A stretch of 42,888 nt of DNA from Phaeobacter sp. HF9A. GTDB lineage: Bacteria; Pseudomonadota; Alphaproteobacteria; Rhodobacterales; Rhodobacteraceae. The stretch covers positions 1 through 42,888 of the forward strand of contig NZ_JAATOX010000023.1 of the NCBI RefSeq assembly GCF_011806385.1. The letters run 5' to 3'. Position numbers and translations under genes: made by a program. The notes under the pieces were generated by a model. It worked only from the letters and a program-made list of their open reading frames with translations. It was not told the origin of the DNA and did no database searches. This document shows, piece after piece, positions 1-8,281 of the stretch. How positions within the stretch are numbered: position 1 is the stretch's first letter; each line of letters starts with the position of its first letter.

Positions 1-220
1 GCACCGAGTTGAACGCGGCACGCTGGATGGTCTCGTTGTTCCAGGCGCTGACGTACCAGCGCAGCGACCAGCCACCCCAGACCCCGACCGAGGATTCCGC
101 GTTGAAGGAATAGACCACCAGCGAGACGATCGGCGCATAAAGGATGACAAAGATCGCAAGCGCGACAGGCGCAAAGCCCGGCATCCGGCGCAGGTTGAAG
201 GATTTGGTTCTAGTGGCCAT
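1..220 (-). CDS. ABC transporter permease, PotC type (partial, runs off left edge)
   Basis: Only the first 73 residues are in the window. They start at the ATG complementary to 218-220 and begin MATRTKSFNLRRMPGF. One hydrophobic segment (about residues 14-36, with ILYAPIVSLVVYSFN) is followed by a periplasmic stretch with WGGWSLRWY. This is the usual N-terminus of PotC/YdcV-type inner-membrane permeases of spermidine/putrescine-type importers. The start overlaps the end of the upstream permease by 11 bp, so the two are translationally coupled and should form the heterodimeric channel energised by the ATPase at 1125-2216. The substrate is not shown by the sequence. The matching periplasmic binding protein is not visible and may lie to the left. 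Confidence 0.85.
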   Translation of the reverse strand, partial: MATRTKSFNLRRMPGFAPVALAIFVILYAPIVSLVVYSFNAESSVGVWGGWSLRWYVSAWNNETIQRAAFNSV

Positions 221-1121
221 CTGTTTCGCCTTTCTTCCCGTCCTGACGCACGTAGACGATCAGCAGGATCATCACGATGAACAGCAGGGTCATCGACAGG
301 GCAGAGCCAAGCGGCCAGTTGCGCCCCTGTCCGAACTGGAGTTCGATGAAATTGCCCATCATCATGTTCTTGCCACCGCCCAGAACGCGCGGCGTCACAT
401 AGGCGCCGATAGATGGGATAAACACCAGGATGCATCCGGCGATGATGCCGGGACGGCAGGAGGGCAGGATGACATGGCGCAGCACCTGCGCGCGGTTGGC
501 GTAGAGATCATAGCCCGCCTCGACCAGCCGCAGATCCAGCTTTTCAAGGCTTGCATAGATCGGCAGCACCATCAGCGGCAGATAGACGTAGATCAGGCCA
601 AAGAGCACAGCCCCATCGGTGAAGAGCATCTGGATCGGCTCGTCGATCACACCGATACCGATCAGAATATTGTTGATATGGCCGGTGTTGCGGATCAGAT
701 CCATGATCGCGAAGGTCCGCACCAACAGGTTGGTCCAGAACGGGATCGTGATCAGGAAAAGCCAAATATTGCGGGACTTGGCCGGTCGGGTGGCGATGAA
801 ATAGGCGGTCGGGAAACCGACAAGCAGCGCCCCGCTCATTGTCATCAGGGACAGTTTGAGCGACCGCCAGAAGATCGCCAGGTTGGCGTCGGCAAAGACC
901 AGGGAATCGTCAAAGATATCCTTGGTGTAGATCACACTTAGCCAGCCTTCGGTGGAGAATTGCCCGAATTTCACGCCACCGTAGTCGCCACGCTCCATGA
1001 AGGAGAACAGCAGCACGACGATCAGCGGCCCAGCCGCAAACAGGAGGATCGTCAGGATCGCCGGCGCCGACAAAAGCCAGCGACGGCGGGTATCTTGGGA
1101 CTGTTCTGGTGTCTCGGACAT
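210..1121 (-). CDS. ABC transporter permease, PotB type
   Basis: This 303-aa protein has six predicted membrane segments; the first is near residues 17-40 (LLSAPAILTILLFAAGPLIV). The cytoplasmic EAA-type loop (about residues 200-225, EAGYDLYANRAQVLRHVILP followed by SCRPGIIAG) contacts the ATPase. Length and layout fit PotB/YdcU permeases of the polyamine/opine/iron family. It starts 3 bp after the ATPase gene ends and overlaps the next permease, so it is part of one operon with 2200-3867, 1125-2216 and 1-220. The family is clear. The ligand is not: these importers take polyamines, amino-acid derivatives or other small cations. Confidence 0.9.
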   Translation of the reverse strand: MSETPEQSQDTRRRWLLSAPAILTILLFAAGPLIVVLLFSFMERGDYGGVKFGQFSTEGWLSVIYTKDIFDDSLVFADANLAIFWRSLKLSLMTMSGALLVGFPTAYFIATRPAKSRNIWLFLITIPFWTNLLVRTFAIMDLIRNTGHINNILIGIGVIDEPIQMLFTDGAVLFGLIYVYLPLMVLPIYASLEKLDLRLVEAGYDLYANRAQVLRHVILPSCRPGIIAGCILVFIPSIGAYVTPRVLGGGKNMMMGNFIELQFGQGRNWPLGSALSMTLLFIVMILLIVYVRQDGKKGETDGH

Positions 1122-1124
1122 CGC

Positions 1125-2216
1125 TCAGTCCTTCAACAAACGCGCGGATTGCGGATCGACCACGATGTAGACATCGGCGCCGGGCTCCAGCGGCGCTGTC
1201 GCCGCCGAGCGGTTCTGTTCGCGGGCGATGAAGGGCTCGCCGTTGTGCAGCCGCAGATAGTAATGCGTATCCGTGCCAAGAAAGACCGTGCGCTCCAGCC
1301 GTGCAGGCAGGGCGTTGGCGCTGGCCTCGGTGCTGACCTGCACATGTTCGGGCCGGATCATGAGGGTGACGGCGGTGCCGGGGGCGACATCCACATCGCC
1401 CGTTGCAGAAAGGGTTGCGCCGTCCAGAGTGACGCGATGCTGCGCCCCATCGCGGGACTCGATGGTGCCCGCGATGAAATTCGCCTCGCCGATGAAATCC
1501 GCCACAAAGCGGTCAGCGGGCCGGTCGTAGATCGCCCGCGCATCGCCAACCTGAAGCACTTCGCCCGCGCTCAGGACCGCGATGCGGTCCGACATGGTCA
1601 GCGCCTCTTCCTGGTCGTGGGTCACAAAGATGAAAGTGATCCCGGTTTCGGTCTGGAGGCGTTTCAGCTCGACCTGCATTTCCTTGCGCAGCTTGTAGTC
1701 CAGCGCCGAGAGCGGCTCGTCCAGCAACAGAACCCGCGGCGAGGGCGCCAGCGCCCGGGCCAGCGCCACCCGTTGCTGCTGACCACCGGACAGCTGCCCG
1801 GTGCGCCGCTTGGCAAAGGCCTCCAGCTGGACCAGCGCCAGCATTTCCTTGACGCGGGCGGCGATCTCCGCCCGCGGCTTGCCCAGCATCTTCAGACCAA
1901 AGCCGATGTTCTCGCTGACCGTCATATGCGGAAACAGCGCGTAGTTCTGGAACACCGTGTTGATCGGGCGTTTGAAGGGCGGCAGCGTGGCGATGTTTTC
2001 GCCCATCAGCTTGATTTCGCCCTCGGTGGGGGACTCAAACCCCGCAATCAGCCGCAGAAGCGTTGTCTTGCCACAGCCCGAGGGGCCAAGCAGCGTGAAG
2101 AATTCGTTCTGATTGATCGTCAGATCGACCCGTTTCAGCGCGGTGAAGGTGCCAAATTTCTTGACGACACCTTCGGCTGCGACGGAGGGCTGGGTAAAAT
2201 CAGTTTCCGATTTCAT
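1125..2216 (-). CDS. ABC transporter ATP-binding protein, PotA type
   Basis: A 363-aa ATPase of a Pot-type importer. Walker A is GPSGCGKTTLL (about residues 44-54), the signature LSGGQQQRVALARAL lies near 142-156, Walker B is VLLLDEPLSALD near 162-173, and the switch histidine is in FVTHDQEEA. The last ~120 residues form the TOBE/MOP regulatory domain (MIRPEHVQV motif). It acts on the cytoplasmic face with the permeases at 210-1121 and 1-220. The start overlaps the end of the amidohydrolase gene by 17 bp. This suggests that uptake and amide hydrolysis of the same compound class are expressed together. No residue looks defective. Confidence 0.93.
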   Translation of the reverse strand: MKSETDFTQPSVAAEGVVKKFGTFTALKRVDLTINQNEFFTLLGPSGCGKTTLLRLIAGFESPTEGEIKLMGENIATLPPFKRPINTVFQNYALFPHMTVSENIGFGLKMLGKPRAEIAARVKEMLALVQLEAFAKRRTGQLSGGQQQRVALARALAPSPRVLLLDEPLSALDYKLRKEMQVELKRLQTETGITFIFVTHDQEEALTMSDRIAVLSAGEVLQVGDARAIYDRPADRFVADFIGEANFIAGTIESRDGAQHRVTLDGATLSATGDVDVAPGTAVTLMIRPEHVQVSTEASANALPARLERTVFLGTDTHYYLRLHNGEPFIAREQNRSAATAPLEPGADVYIVVDPQSARLLKD

Positions 2217-3867
2217 GGGTCACCTTTCCGCCGCAGATTGTCATGACCGGTTTCATGGCCGGGATGTCCTCGACCGCAGTTGCCTCGATATCCGCCGACA
2301 ACAGCACGAGATCCCCGAGATAGCCCTTTTTCAACATGCCCTTGCGGTCTTCGGCGTGCTCGGCATAGGCGCCTTCGATGGTGTAGCCGGCCAGCGCCTC
2401 TTGCAGGGTGACGGTGTGATCGGGCAGATGCGGCTCCCAGGGTTTCCAGGTCAGGGCGGCGTGAATGCCGGCCAGAACGTCGATCCGGGCCACCGGCCAG
2501 TCCGACGAGAACGGCACATGCGCGCCCGCGTCGATCATCCGCCGCCAGGGGAAGGCCAGATGCCAGCGATCCGCGCCAAGCCGGGATTTCGCGGGTTCGA
2601 TCTGGAAATCCATCGCGCCCGGGGGGTGCGGAGGCTGCATGGAGGCGATGGCGCCGATTTCCTTGAAACGCGGAATATCGTCTTCGTGGATCAGTTCCAC
2701 ATGCTCGACCCGGTGGCGAGCGTCGCGTTCGCCATTGGCCTTTGCCGCGGCCTCATAGCCGTTGAGCACCTGGCGCACCGCCGCATCCCCGCAGGAATGC
2801 ACCGCGATTTGCAAGCCGCGCCGGTCTGCCTCGACCATCATTTCGGTCATCTGTTCTTCGGTAAACAATGGCTCGCCGCGATGGCCCGGGCGGTCGGCGT
2901 AGTCCTCCAGGAAATAGCCGGTGTAGCCCTCCATGACGCCGTCGCAGAAGCATTTGACCAGGCCGGAGTTGATCCAATCGCCCGTATAGGTCTCATGCAT
3001 CATCGAGGCCTTTTCGAGCATGTCCACATCCATGAAGTTCTTGAAGTGGAACGGCACCTTGATGCGGCAGGTCAGATCGCCGTCGGCCTCGATCTCTTTC
3101 AGAAGCTCCATCGTATAGAGGTTGCCGTCCATATTGTGGATCGAGGTGATGCCATGTTGCGCACACCAGTCCAGACCGGCCAGCAGGTCGGCCTTGTCCT
3201 TGGCGCGTTCCTCGGGCGTCGGGGCGGGATCAGGTTCGCCACCGGTGGAGAGGCCCAGGCTGCTGCGATGCTCGCCGGAATAGAAATCGACCGGGCTGAA
3301 GGCTTCGGCCTCGCGCAGCTCGCCATTGGCCAGCCCGTCCTCGCCCATGACAATCTCGTTGCCGGGGCCGAGTTCCTTGCCATGCAGCAGGCTGGTTTCC
3401 TTGAGCAGCAGCGTGTTGGCCCACATGGTGTGATAGTCAAAGGACACAAAGGCCAGCGGGCGGTCCGAGATCATCCGGTCCAGAACATGCCGGTCAAAGA
3501 GCTGCCCGTCGCCGAGCATGTCGTAATCGACCCCCTCGGCATAGACCACCTTGGCATCGGGGTTGGCTGCGGCCTGGGCGCGGACTTTTTCGCAGATCGC
3601 GTCAAAGCCTTTGGTGCCGGTCAGTTTCAGGTGCTTGAGCGAGGCGCCGCCGCCAAAGAGATGCATATGCGCCTCGATGAAACCGGGCAGCAACGAGCCG
3701 CCCTTGGCGTCAACGATCCGCGTCTGGGGCCCGGCATGAGCCATCACCGCATCGTCAGAGCCGACCTCCAGGATGCGCCCATCGGCGATCGCAACGGCAG
3801 AGGCTTTTGGGTTCTCCGGGTCCATCGTCAGTGCATGCGCACCGGTGACAATAATATCTGCTTTCAT
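2200..3867 (-). CDS. Amidohydrolase family protein, YtcJ type
   Basis: A 555-aa metal-dependent hydrolase. The start chosen is MKADIIVTGAHALTMD, where homology to the family begins; an in-frame extension to 3963 exists but has no convincing start context. The N-terminal beta-sandwich is followed by a TIM barrel with the metal motif LLPGFIEAHMHLFGG (HxH). Later barrel histidines lie in AVHSCGDAA and RVEHVELI, and the C-terminal aspartate in PFSSDWPV. YtcJ-type enzymes hydrolyse amides or cyclic amides; the substrate here is unknown. It is the first gene of the operon leading into the ABC importer, divergent from the GntR gene. A TTGTATACG site lies 62 bp ahead of its ATG, which makes control by that regulator plausible. 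Confidence 0.88.
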   Translation of the reverse strand: MKADIIVTGAHALTMDPENPKASAVAIADGRILEVGSDDAVMAHAGPQTRIVDAKGGSLLPGFIEAHMHLFGGGASLKHLKLTGTKGFDAICEKVRAQAAANPDAKVVYAEGVDYDMLGDGQLFDRHVLDRMISDRPLAFVSFDYHTMWANTLLLKETSLLHGKELGPGNEIVMGEDGLANGELREAEAFSPVDFYSGEHRSSLGLSTGGEPDPAPTPEERAKDKADLLAGLDWCAQHGITSIHNMDGNLYTMELLKEIEADGDLTCRIKVPFHFKNFMDVDMLEKASMMHETYTGDWINSGLVKCFCDGVMEGYTGYFLEDYADRPGHRGEPLFTEEQMTEMMVEADRRGLQIAVHSCGDAAVRQVLNGYEAAAKANGERDARHRVEHVELIHEDDIPRFKEIGAIASMQPPHPPGAMDFQIEPAKSRLGADRWHLAFPWRRMIDAGAHVPFSSDWPVARIDVLAGIHAALTWKPWEPHLPDHTVTLQEALAGYTIEGAYAEHAEDRKGMLKKGYLGDLVLLSADIEATAVEDIPAMKPVMTICGGKVTHEIGN

Positions 3868-3928
3868 TCTTTTTGGGACGCCCGGGTTCCCCCAAAGCGC
3901 CGCTTCTCCCTGTTTTGTGGATTCTTTT

Positions 3929-3940
3929 TTGTATACGTTT
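3929..3940. promoter_or_regulatory. Putative FCD-regulator site TTGTATACGTTT (site A)
   Basis: It contains the self-complementary core GTATAC and shares the 9-mer TTGTATACG with 8120-8128. It lies between the divergent amidohydrolase (ATG at 3867) and gntR gene (ATG at 4018). Cores of this look are common operators of FCD-type GntR proteins. Binding by the neighbouring regulator is inferred. Confidence 0.5.
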
Positions 3941-4017
3941 TCGGTGGGCATCACACTTGTCAACTGATTACTCTTGGGTTAGGCCAAATAGTTACCTTTG
4001 GATCAGAAAGTCGCCCA

Positions 4018-4719
4018 ATGAGCGTTCAAAATCACGGCAACCTTCGGCAAACCACCTATGAGGCGATCAAGAGGCTGATCGTCACCGGGCAATTGCCGCA
4101 TGGGTCCCGGGTCGCGGAGGCCGATCTGGCGGAGCGGCTCAAGGTCAGCCGCACCCCGGTCCGCGAGGCGTTGAACCGCCTTGAACGCGATGGTTTTGTG
4201 CTGCCGCGCCCCCGCAGCGGCTATTCGGTCATGACCATTGACATGGAGACGGTGAACGAAGCGTTCGACGTGCGCGACCTGCTTGAATCTGAGACGACAC
4301 GACTGGCCTGCCGCGCCATCGACGACAGCGGTCGCGCCGCCCTGAACGCCATTATCGACGAATGCGACCGGCTCGCCGCGCTCCCTGATCGCTCGATCGA
4401 GGATGATCTGCGCGAAATGCAGATCGGCATCGACCTGCATCGCGTTATCGCGGACCTTGGCGGCAACCGTCTGCTCTGCGATCTTCTGGACGGCATCCTT
4501 GACCGCTGTCAGGCCTATATCTGGCTGGACGTCAGCCACATGGACACCTTTGGCGACGCCCGTGACGAACATCGCGTTATCGTCGAGGCCATTTGCCGGG
4601 GCGACGAAGAAAACGCCATCGCCCTGACCCGCCGCCACGTGGAGGACTCGCGAGAGAACATCCTTACTGTGTTGCGGCGGCGTCAGGGCATCCATGGTAT
4701 GACGGTTCGCTCCGATTAA
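4018..4719 (+). CDS. GntR family transcriptional regulator, FCD subfamily
   Basis: A 233-aa cytoplasmic DNA-binding protein starting MSVQNHGNLRQTTYEAIKRL. The winged helix (about residues 8-75) holds the typical GntR recognition stretch EADLAERLKVSRTPVREALN and then the wing GFVLPRPRSGYSV. The C-terminal all-helical FCD ligand domain (about 85-220) has the metal/ligand pattern DLHRVIADLGGN, EHRVIVEAI and RHVEDSRE. It stands alone on the plus strand inside a minus-strand catabolic locus, and its last 4 bp overlap the end of the amidase gene tail to tail. It probably represses both flanking units through the TTGTATACG sites until a catabolite binds. The open frame continues far upstream of the chosen start, but that part is antisense to the amidohydrolase. 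Confidence 0.9.
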   Translation: MSVQNHGNLRQTTYEAIKRLIVTGQLPHGSRVAEADLAERLKVSRTPVREALNRLERDGFVLPRPRSGYSVMTIDMETVNEAFDVRDLLESETTRLACRAIDDSGRAALNAIIDECDRLAALPDRSIEDDLREMQIGIDLHRVIADLGGNRLLCDLLDGILDRCQAYIWLDVSHMDTFGDARDEHRVIVEAICRGDEENAIALTRRHVEDSRENILTVLRRRQGIHGMTVRSD

Positions 4720-6137
4720 CTGCGTCTCGGGTCGATCGGGACGGCCTTGTCCAGCCCGAGCATCTGTTCCAGCTGGTAGGCCGCCGCCAGAACCGCATGA
4801 TCGCCACGCGGCGGACCGCAGAGTTGCAGGCCGACCGGCAAGCCCTCGGGCGTCAGGCCGACAGGCAGCGACAGCACCGGGCAGGAGGTGATCGACAGCA
4901 TCGACGTCAGCTGCAACCAGTCCATATAGTCCTTGAAAACATAGCCGTTCAGCTCTTTGGGGCTGCTGATTTCGACCGGGAAAGGCGGCATGCAGGTACA
5001 GGGTGCAAGCAGCAGATCGTGGGTTTCAAAGAACGCCACCATAGCCTGAAACAGGATCCCGCGCTGACGCTCGGCCTCTGCCAATACCGCGCCGGATTGG
5101 GTCAGGCCGCGTTCGGTGTTCCAGATATTGTCGGCCTTCCACATCTCTGGCTGGGCCTGAACCGATGGGCCTTTGCCCGCCGCGAAACTGGCCGCGCGGA
5201 TGGCGTGGAAGGTCTCCATCGCCTTGGAAAAATCGGGGATCTCCTCGGTGACCTCCCAGCCGGCCTTGACCAGGTGTTCCACCGCTTTGTCGCAGGCATC
5301 GGCCACGTCCTTGTGGACCGGCGAGACGCCCAGATCGCGACTATAGGCGACGCGGCGGGGGCGGTCGTCGGGCCGCGCGGCCTCGGAAAACGGGATCGCG
5401 GGGGCGGGCAGCGCGAGCGGATCGCCGGGGTGGGTGCCTGCCATTGCATCCATCATCAACGCCACATCGCTGACGGTGCGACCCATCGGCCCCTCGACCG
5501 CAACGGTATCAAAGGGAAACGGATTCGGCCCATTGGCCACGCGCCCCGGCGAGGGGCGCAGCCCGACAATGCCGCAAAACGCCGCCGGTGTACGCAGCGA
5601 TCCGCCATAGTCGGACCCGCTGGCAAGCCAGACCTCACCGGCCGCCAAAGCCGCCGCCGATCCACCGGAGGAGCCGCTGGCGGTCATGCGGGTATCCCAG
5701 GGTGTCACCGTGGGCTCAAAGACCTGATTGAACGTATTGCCGCCCGCGCCAAATTCCGGCGTGTTGGATTTGCCGATGACGATGGCGCCATTGGCCTCCA
5801 GCCGCTCCACCATGAAATCCGAGCGATCCGGCACATTGTCGGCATAGATCGGCGAGCCATAGGTGGTGCGCACCCCGGCCACATCGTTCAAATCCTTGAT
5901 TGCGATCGGCAGACCCGCCAGCCAGGAGGGATCGTCCTTGCGCACGTCGCCCATGGCCTCAACCGCCTTTGCGGCGGCCAGGGCGCGGTCCTTGCACAAT
6001 GTCGGCAAGGCCTTGATGTCATCCTCGACCGCAGCAATCCGGTCAAAGGCGGCGTTCACTGCCTCGGTCGGGGTGACCTCACCGGCCTTGAGTTTCTGCA
6101 CCAGCGCAACCGCGCTCAGTTTATAAAGCTCTGTCAT
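4716..6137 (-). CDS. Amidase (amidase-signature family)
   Basis: A 473-aa hydrolase starting MTELYKLSAVALVQ; an 18-codon in-frame extension upstream is non-homologous and overlaps the glyoxalase gene. The Ser-cisSer-Lys catalytic system is intact: K81 in PIAIKDLNDVAG, the cis serine in ASGSSGGSAA (about 156-157) and nucleophile S180 in SDYGGSLRTP. The family includes GatA and many degradative amidases. No gatB/gatC partner is nearby, so a catabolic role releasing ammonia and an acid is more likely than tRNA amidotransfer. It follows the glyoxalase gene by 4 bp and ends 4 bp inside the tail of the convergent gntR gene. The substrate probably comes through the PotABC-type importer. Confidence 0.9.
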   Translation of the reverse strand: MTELYKLSAVALVQKLKAGEVTPTEAVNAAFDRIAAVEDDIKALPTLCKDRALAAAKAVEAMGDVRKDDPSWLAGLPIAIKDLNDVAGVRTTYGSPIYADNVPDRSDFMVERLEANGAIVIGKSNTPEFGAGGNTFNQVFEPTVTPWDTRMTASGSSGGSAAALAAGEVWLASGSDYGGSLRTPAAFCGIVGLRPSPGRVANGPNPFPFDTVAVEGPMGRTVSDVALMMDAMAGTHPGDPLALPAPAIPFSEAARPDDRPRRVAYSRDLGVSPVHKDVADACDKAVEHLVKAGWEVTEEIPDFSKAMETFHAIRAASFAAGKGPSVQAQPEMWKADNIWNTERGLTQSGAVLAEAERQRGILFQAMVAFFETHDLLLAPCTCMPPFPVEISSPKELNGYVFKDYMDWLQLTSMLSITSCPVLSLPVGLTPEGLPVGLQLCGPPRGDHAVLAAAYQLEQMLGLDKAVPIDPRRS

Positions 6138-6141
6138 GCTG

Positions 6142-6576
6142 TCACCAGCTGCCCGTATTGGCCATCGAGGCCCAGGGCTCCTGTGGCGCAAGCTTGTCGC
6201 CGGTCTGGATCAGCTCGATGGAAATGCCGTCGGGCGAGCGCACAAAGGCCATATAGCCGTCGCGGGGCGGGCGATTGATGGTGACGCCGCCATCCATCAG
6301 GCGCTGGCAGGTCTCGTAGATATTATCGACCTCGAAACACAGATGCCCAAAGCCACGACCGACGGTATAGTCCTCCGGGTCCCAGTTGTAGGTCAGCTCC
6401 AGCTCCGGGCCTTCGCGGCTGCTGTCCAGATCCCCCTCGGCGCGCAGAAACACATTTGTATAGCGGCCCTCTTCGCTGCTGATGCGTTCGGTTTCGCGTA
6501 GCCCCAGAAGGGTGCAGTAAAACGCCAAAGACGTGTCAATATCAGTGACCCGAACCATCGTGTGCAAATAGTGCAT
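6142..6576 (-). CDS. gloA: Lactoylglutathione lyase / glyoxalase I (VOC family)
   Basis: A 144-aa protein of typical GloA length with two VOC beta-alpha-beta units. The metal ligands fit glyoxalase I: H5 in MHYLHTMVRV, the glutamate in ELELTYNW, the histidine in GFGHLCFEV and the glutamate in GISIELIQTG. The enzyme isomerises the glutathione hemithioacetal of methylglyoxal to lactoylglutathione in the cytosol. A good AGGAAA ribosome site precedes the start. It sits between aldehyde dehydrogenase and amidase genes in one operon, where it may handle a reactive aldehyde made during catabolism. A specialised VOC activity on a pathway intermediate cannot be excluded. Confidence 0.8.
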   Translation of the reverse strand: MHYLHTMVRVTDIDTSLAFYCTLLGLRETERISSEEGRYTNVFLRAEGDLDSSREGPELELTYNWDPEDYTVGRGFGHLCFEVDNIYETCQRLMDGGVTINRPPRDGYMAFVRSPDGISIELIQTGDKLAPQEPWASMANTGSW

Positions 6577-6626
6577 ATCGTGTTTCCTAAACTTATCAGA
6601 GGGTTGAGGGGGATCTTACTCCAGGT

Positions 6627-8057
6627 TTATGCCTCCTCGATCCAACCGCTGACGGCCTTGACCTCGAGGAATTCTTCAATGCCCCAGACACCGCCCTCGC
6701 GGCCAATGCCGGACTGGCCAAAGCCCCCAAAGGGCGCGCCAAAGGGAATATCGGTGCCGTTGAGCCGCACCATGCCGCTGCGCAATTTACGTGACAGGCG
6801 CTGTGCGCGCGCAGCATCCGTGGTCCAGAGATAAGCCGCGAGCCCATAGGGGCTGTCGTTCGCCATGGCGATGGCCTCGGCCTCGGTGTCAAAGGGGATG
6901 ATCGACAGGACGGGACCAAAAATCTCCTCGCGGGCGATGGTCATGTCATTGGTCACATCGGCAAAAACGGTCGGCTCCACAAAAAAGCCGCCCTCGTCAG
7001 CGGCCCCGCCGCCGGTGACCAGCCGGGCCTCTTCCTTGCCCTTCGCCATGAAGCTCTTGACCCGTTCATACTGCGCGAGGTTCGCCAGTGGCCCCATATC
7101 GGTGGCGGCGTCCTCGGGATCGCCAACCTTCAGGGATTGCGCCACATCGCTGGCCGCCTTGACGACCTGATCATAGACGCTGCGCTCGACCAGCATGCGC
7201 GAGGGTGCGTTGCAGGACTGGCCGGTGTTGCGAAACATCGACACCGCGGTCTCCCGCCCTGCGGCCACCGGATCCGCATCGGAGAAAACGAGGCAGGCAC
7301 CTTTGCCGCCCAGTTCCAGGCTGACGCGTTTGATATCATCGGCGGCGGCATGGGTGACAGCGGCCCCGGCGCGGGTCGATCCGGTCAGCGACACCGTGGC
7401 GACATCGGGGTGGCGCACCAGCGCTTCGCCCAGGTCCGGCCCGGTGCCAAAGACCATGTTGAACACGCCTGCGGGCACCTCTGCCGCATGCATGATCTCG
7501 GCAAAGACCTGCGCCGAGAGGGGCGACAGCTCCGAGGGTTTCAGCACCATGGTGCAACCCGCCGCCAGCGCCGCGCCGACCTTCAGCGTGATCTGGTTCA
7601 TCGGCCAGTTCCACGGCGTGATCAACACAGCAACGCCCATCGGCGCCATCATGATCCGGTCCGACCCATCGCCGACGTCGGGCGTGCTGATCCAATGGAC
7701 CTTTTCGATGGCCTTGATGAAGTCTTTCAGATGGCCCTTGCCAGCCCCGACCTGTGCGGCGGCGGACATCGTTGCCGGCGCACCCATCTCGCGGGTCATG
7801 GCCACGGCCAGATCCTCTGCGCGCGCCTCATAGCAGGCCAGAACCCGTTCCAGAACCGCCTTGCGTTCGGCCACGGAGGTCTCTGCCCAGGCATCAAAAG
7901 CCGCGCTTGCGGCCTGAACCGCGCGCGCGCCATCCTCGGCGCCGCTTAGGGCAAGCGTGCCGATTGCGGTGCCAGTTGCGGGGTTAATGATCTCGTGTTC
8001 AGCTACGGCTTGGGTCTTTTGCCATGCGCCGCCGATATAGGCTTGATCCAGTCGCAT
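6627..8057 (-). CDS. NAD(P)-dependent aldehyde dehydrogenase
   Basis: A 476-aa member of the ALDH superfamily. The cofactor-binding stretch ITPWNWPMNQITLKVGAALA, the general base E248 in SLELGGKGA and the catalytic C282 in NTGQSCNAPSR are present, as is the late motif EEIFGPVLSI. It oxidises an aldehyde to a carboxylate in the cytosol. It is the first gene of the ALDH-gloA-amidase operon. A TTGTATACG site lies 63 bp ahead of its start, matching the spacing at the amidohydrolase promoter, so both units probably answer to the FCD regulator at 4018-4719. The exact aldehyde cannot be told; an aminoaldehyde or semialdehyde would fit the context. Confidence 0.92.
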   Translation of the reverse strand: MRLDQAYIGGAWQKTQAVAEHEIINPATGTAIGTLALSGAEDGARAVQAASAAFDAWAETSVAERKAVLERVLACYEARAEDLAVAMTREMGAPATMSAAAQVGAGKGHLKDFIKAIEKVHWISTPDVGDGSDRIMMAPMGVAVLITPWNWPMNQITLKVGAALAAGCTMVLKPSELSPLSAQVFAEIMHAAEVPAGVFNMVFGTGPDLGEALVRHPDVATVSLTGSTRAGAAVTHAAADDIKRVSLELGGKGACLVFSDADPVAAGRETAVSMFRNTGQSCNAPSRMLVERSVYDQVVKAASDVAQSLKVGDPEDAATDMGPLANLAQYERVKSFMAKGKEEARLVTGGGAADEGGFFVEPTVFADVTNDMTIAREEIFGPVLSIIPFDTEAEAIAMANDSPYGLAAYLWTTDAARAQRLSRKLRSGMVRLNGTDIPFGAPFGGFGQSGIGREGGVWGIEEFLEVKAVSGWIEEA

Positions 8058-8119
8058 CTCGGGTCTCCGGTTGGTGTTATGGGGAGGCTAGCCAGTTTGA
8101 GGAAGGCAATCAACATCAT

Positions 8120-8137
8120 TGTATACGATTTTGTATT
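8120..8137. promoter_or_regulatory. Putative FCD-regulator site TTGTATACGA plus TTGTAT half repeat (site B)
   Basis: TTGTATACGA is followed by a second TTGTAT at 8132-8137. It lies upstream of the aldehyde dehydrogenase gene. The 9-mer TTGTATACG is identical to that at 3929-3937 and its distance to the start codon is the same within one base. Confidence 0.5.
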
Positions 8138-8212
8138 TTTGAAGGTGGTGATGCCAGCCCCCTAAATTAGTGGATGTTTTTTAGGCACTTGCGCAATGCA
8201 GGACAAACCAAT

Positions 8213-8243
8213 CGGCCCGGGGCAGCATATGTGCCCCGGGCCG
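8213..8243 (-). terminator. Terminator hairpin downstream of the PhoD gene
   Basis: A perfect 12-bp GC-rich inverted repeat (8213-8224 with 8232-8243) closes a 7-nt loop. It lies 39 bp after the PhoD stop codon. The minus-strand sequence after the stem (ATTGGTTTG) is only weakly T-rich. Confidence 0.7.
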
Positions 8244-8281
8244 ACTCTCTTCTAGGGACGACCGGAAATCGGGTCGTCAGA

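Noticed and set aside
960-2246. A 428-codon open frame on the plus strand
   Set aside because: It is antisense to the ABC ATPase and permease genes, whose motifs are intact; its translation is Arg/His/Gln-rich low-complexity text typical of the mirror frame in GC-rich DNA.
4593-6278. A 561-codon plus-strand open frame
   Set aside because: It is antisense to the amidase with its complete catalytic triad, and its text resembles no protein family.
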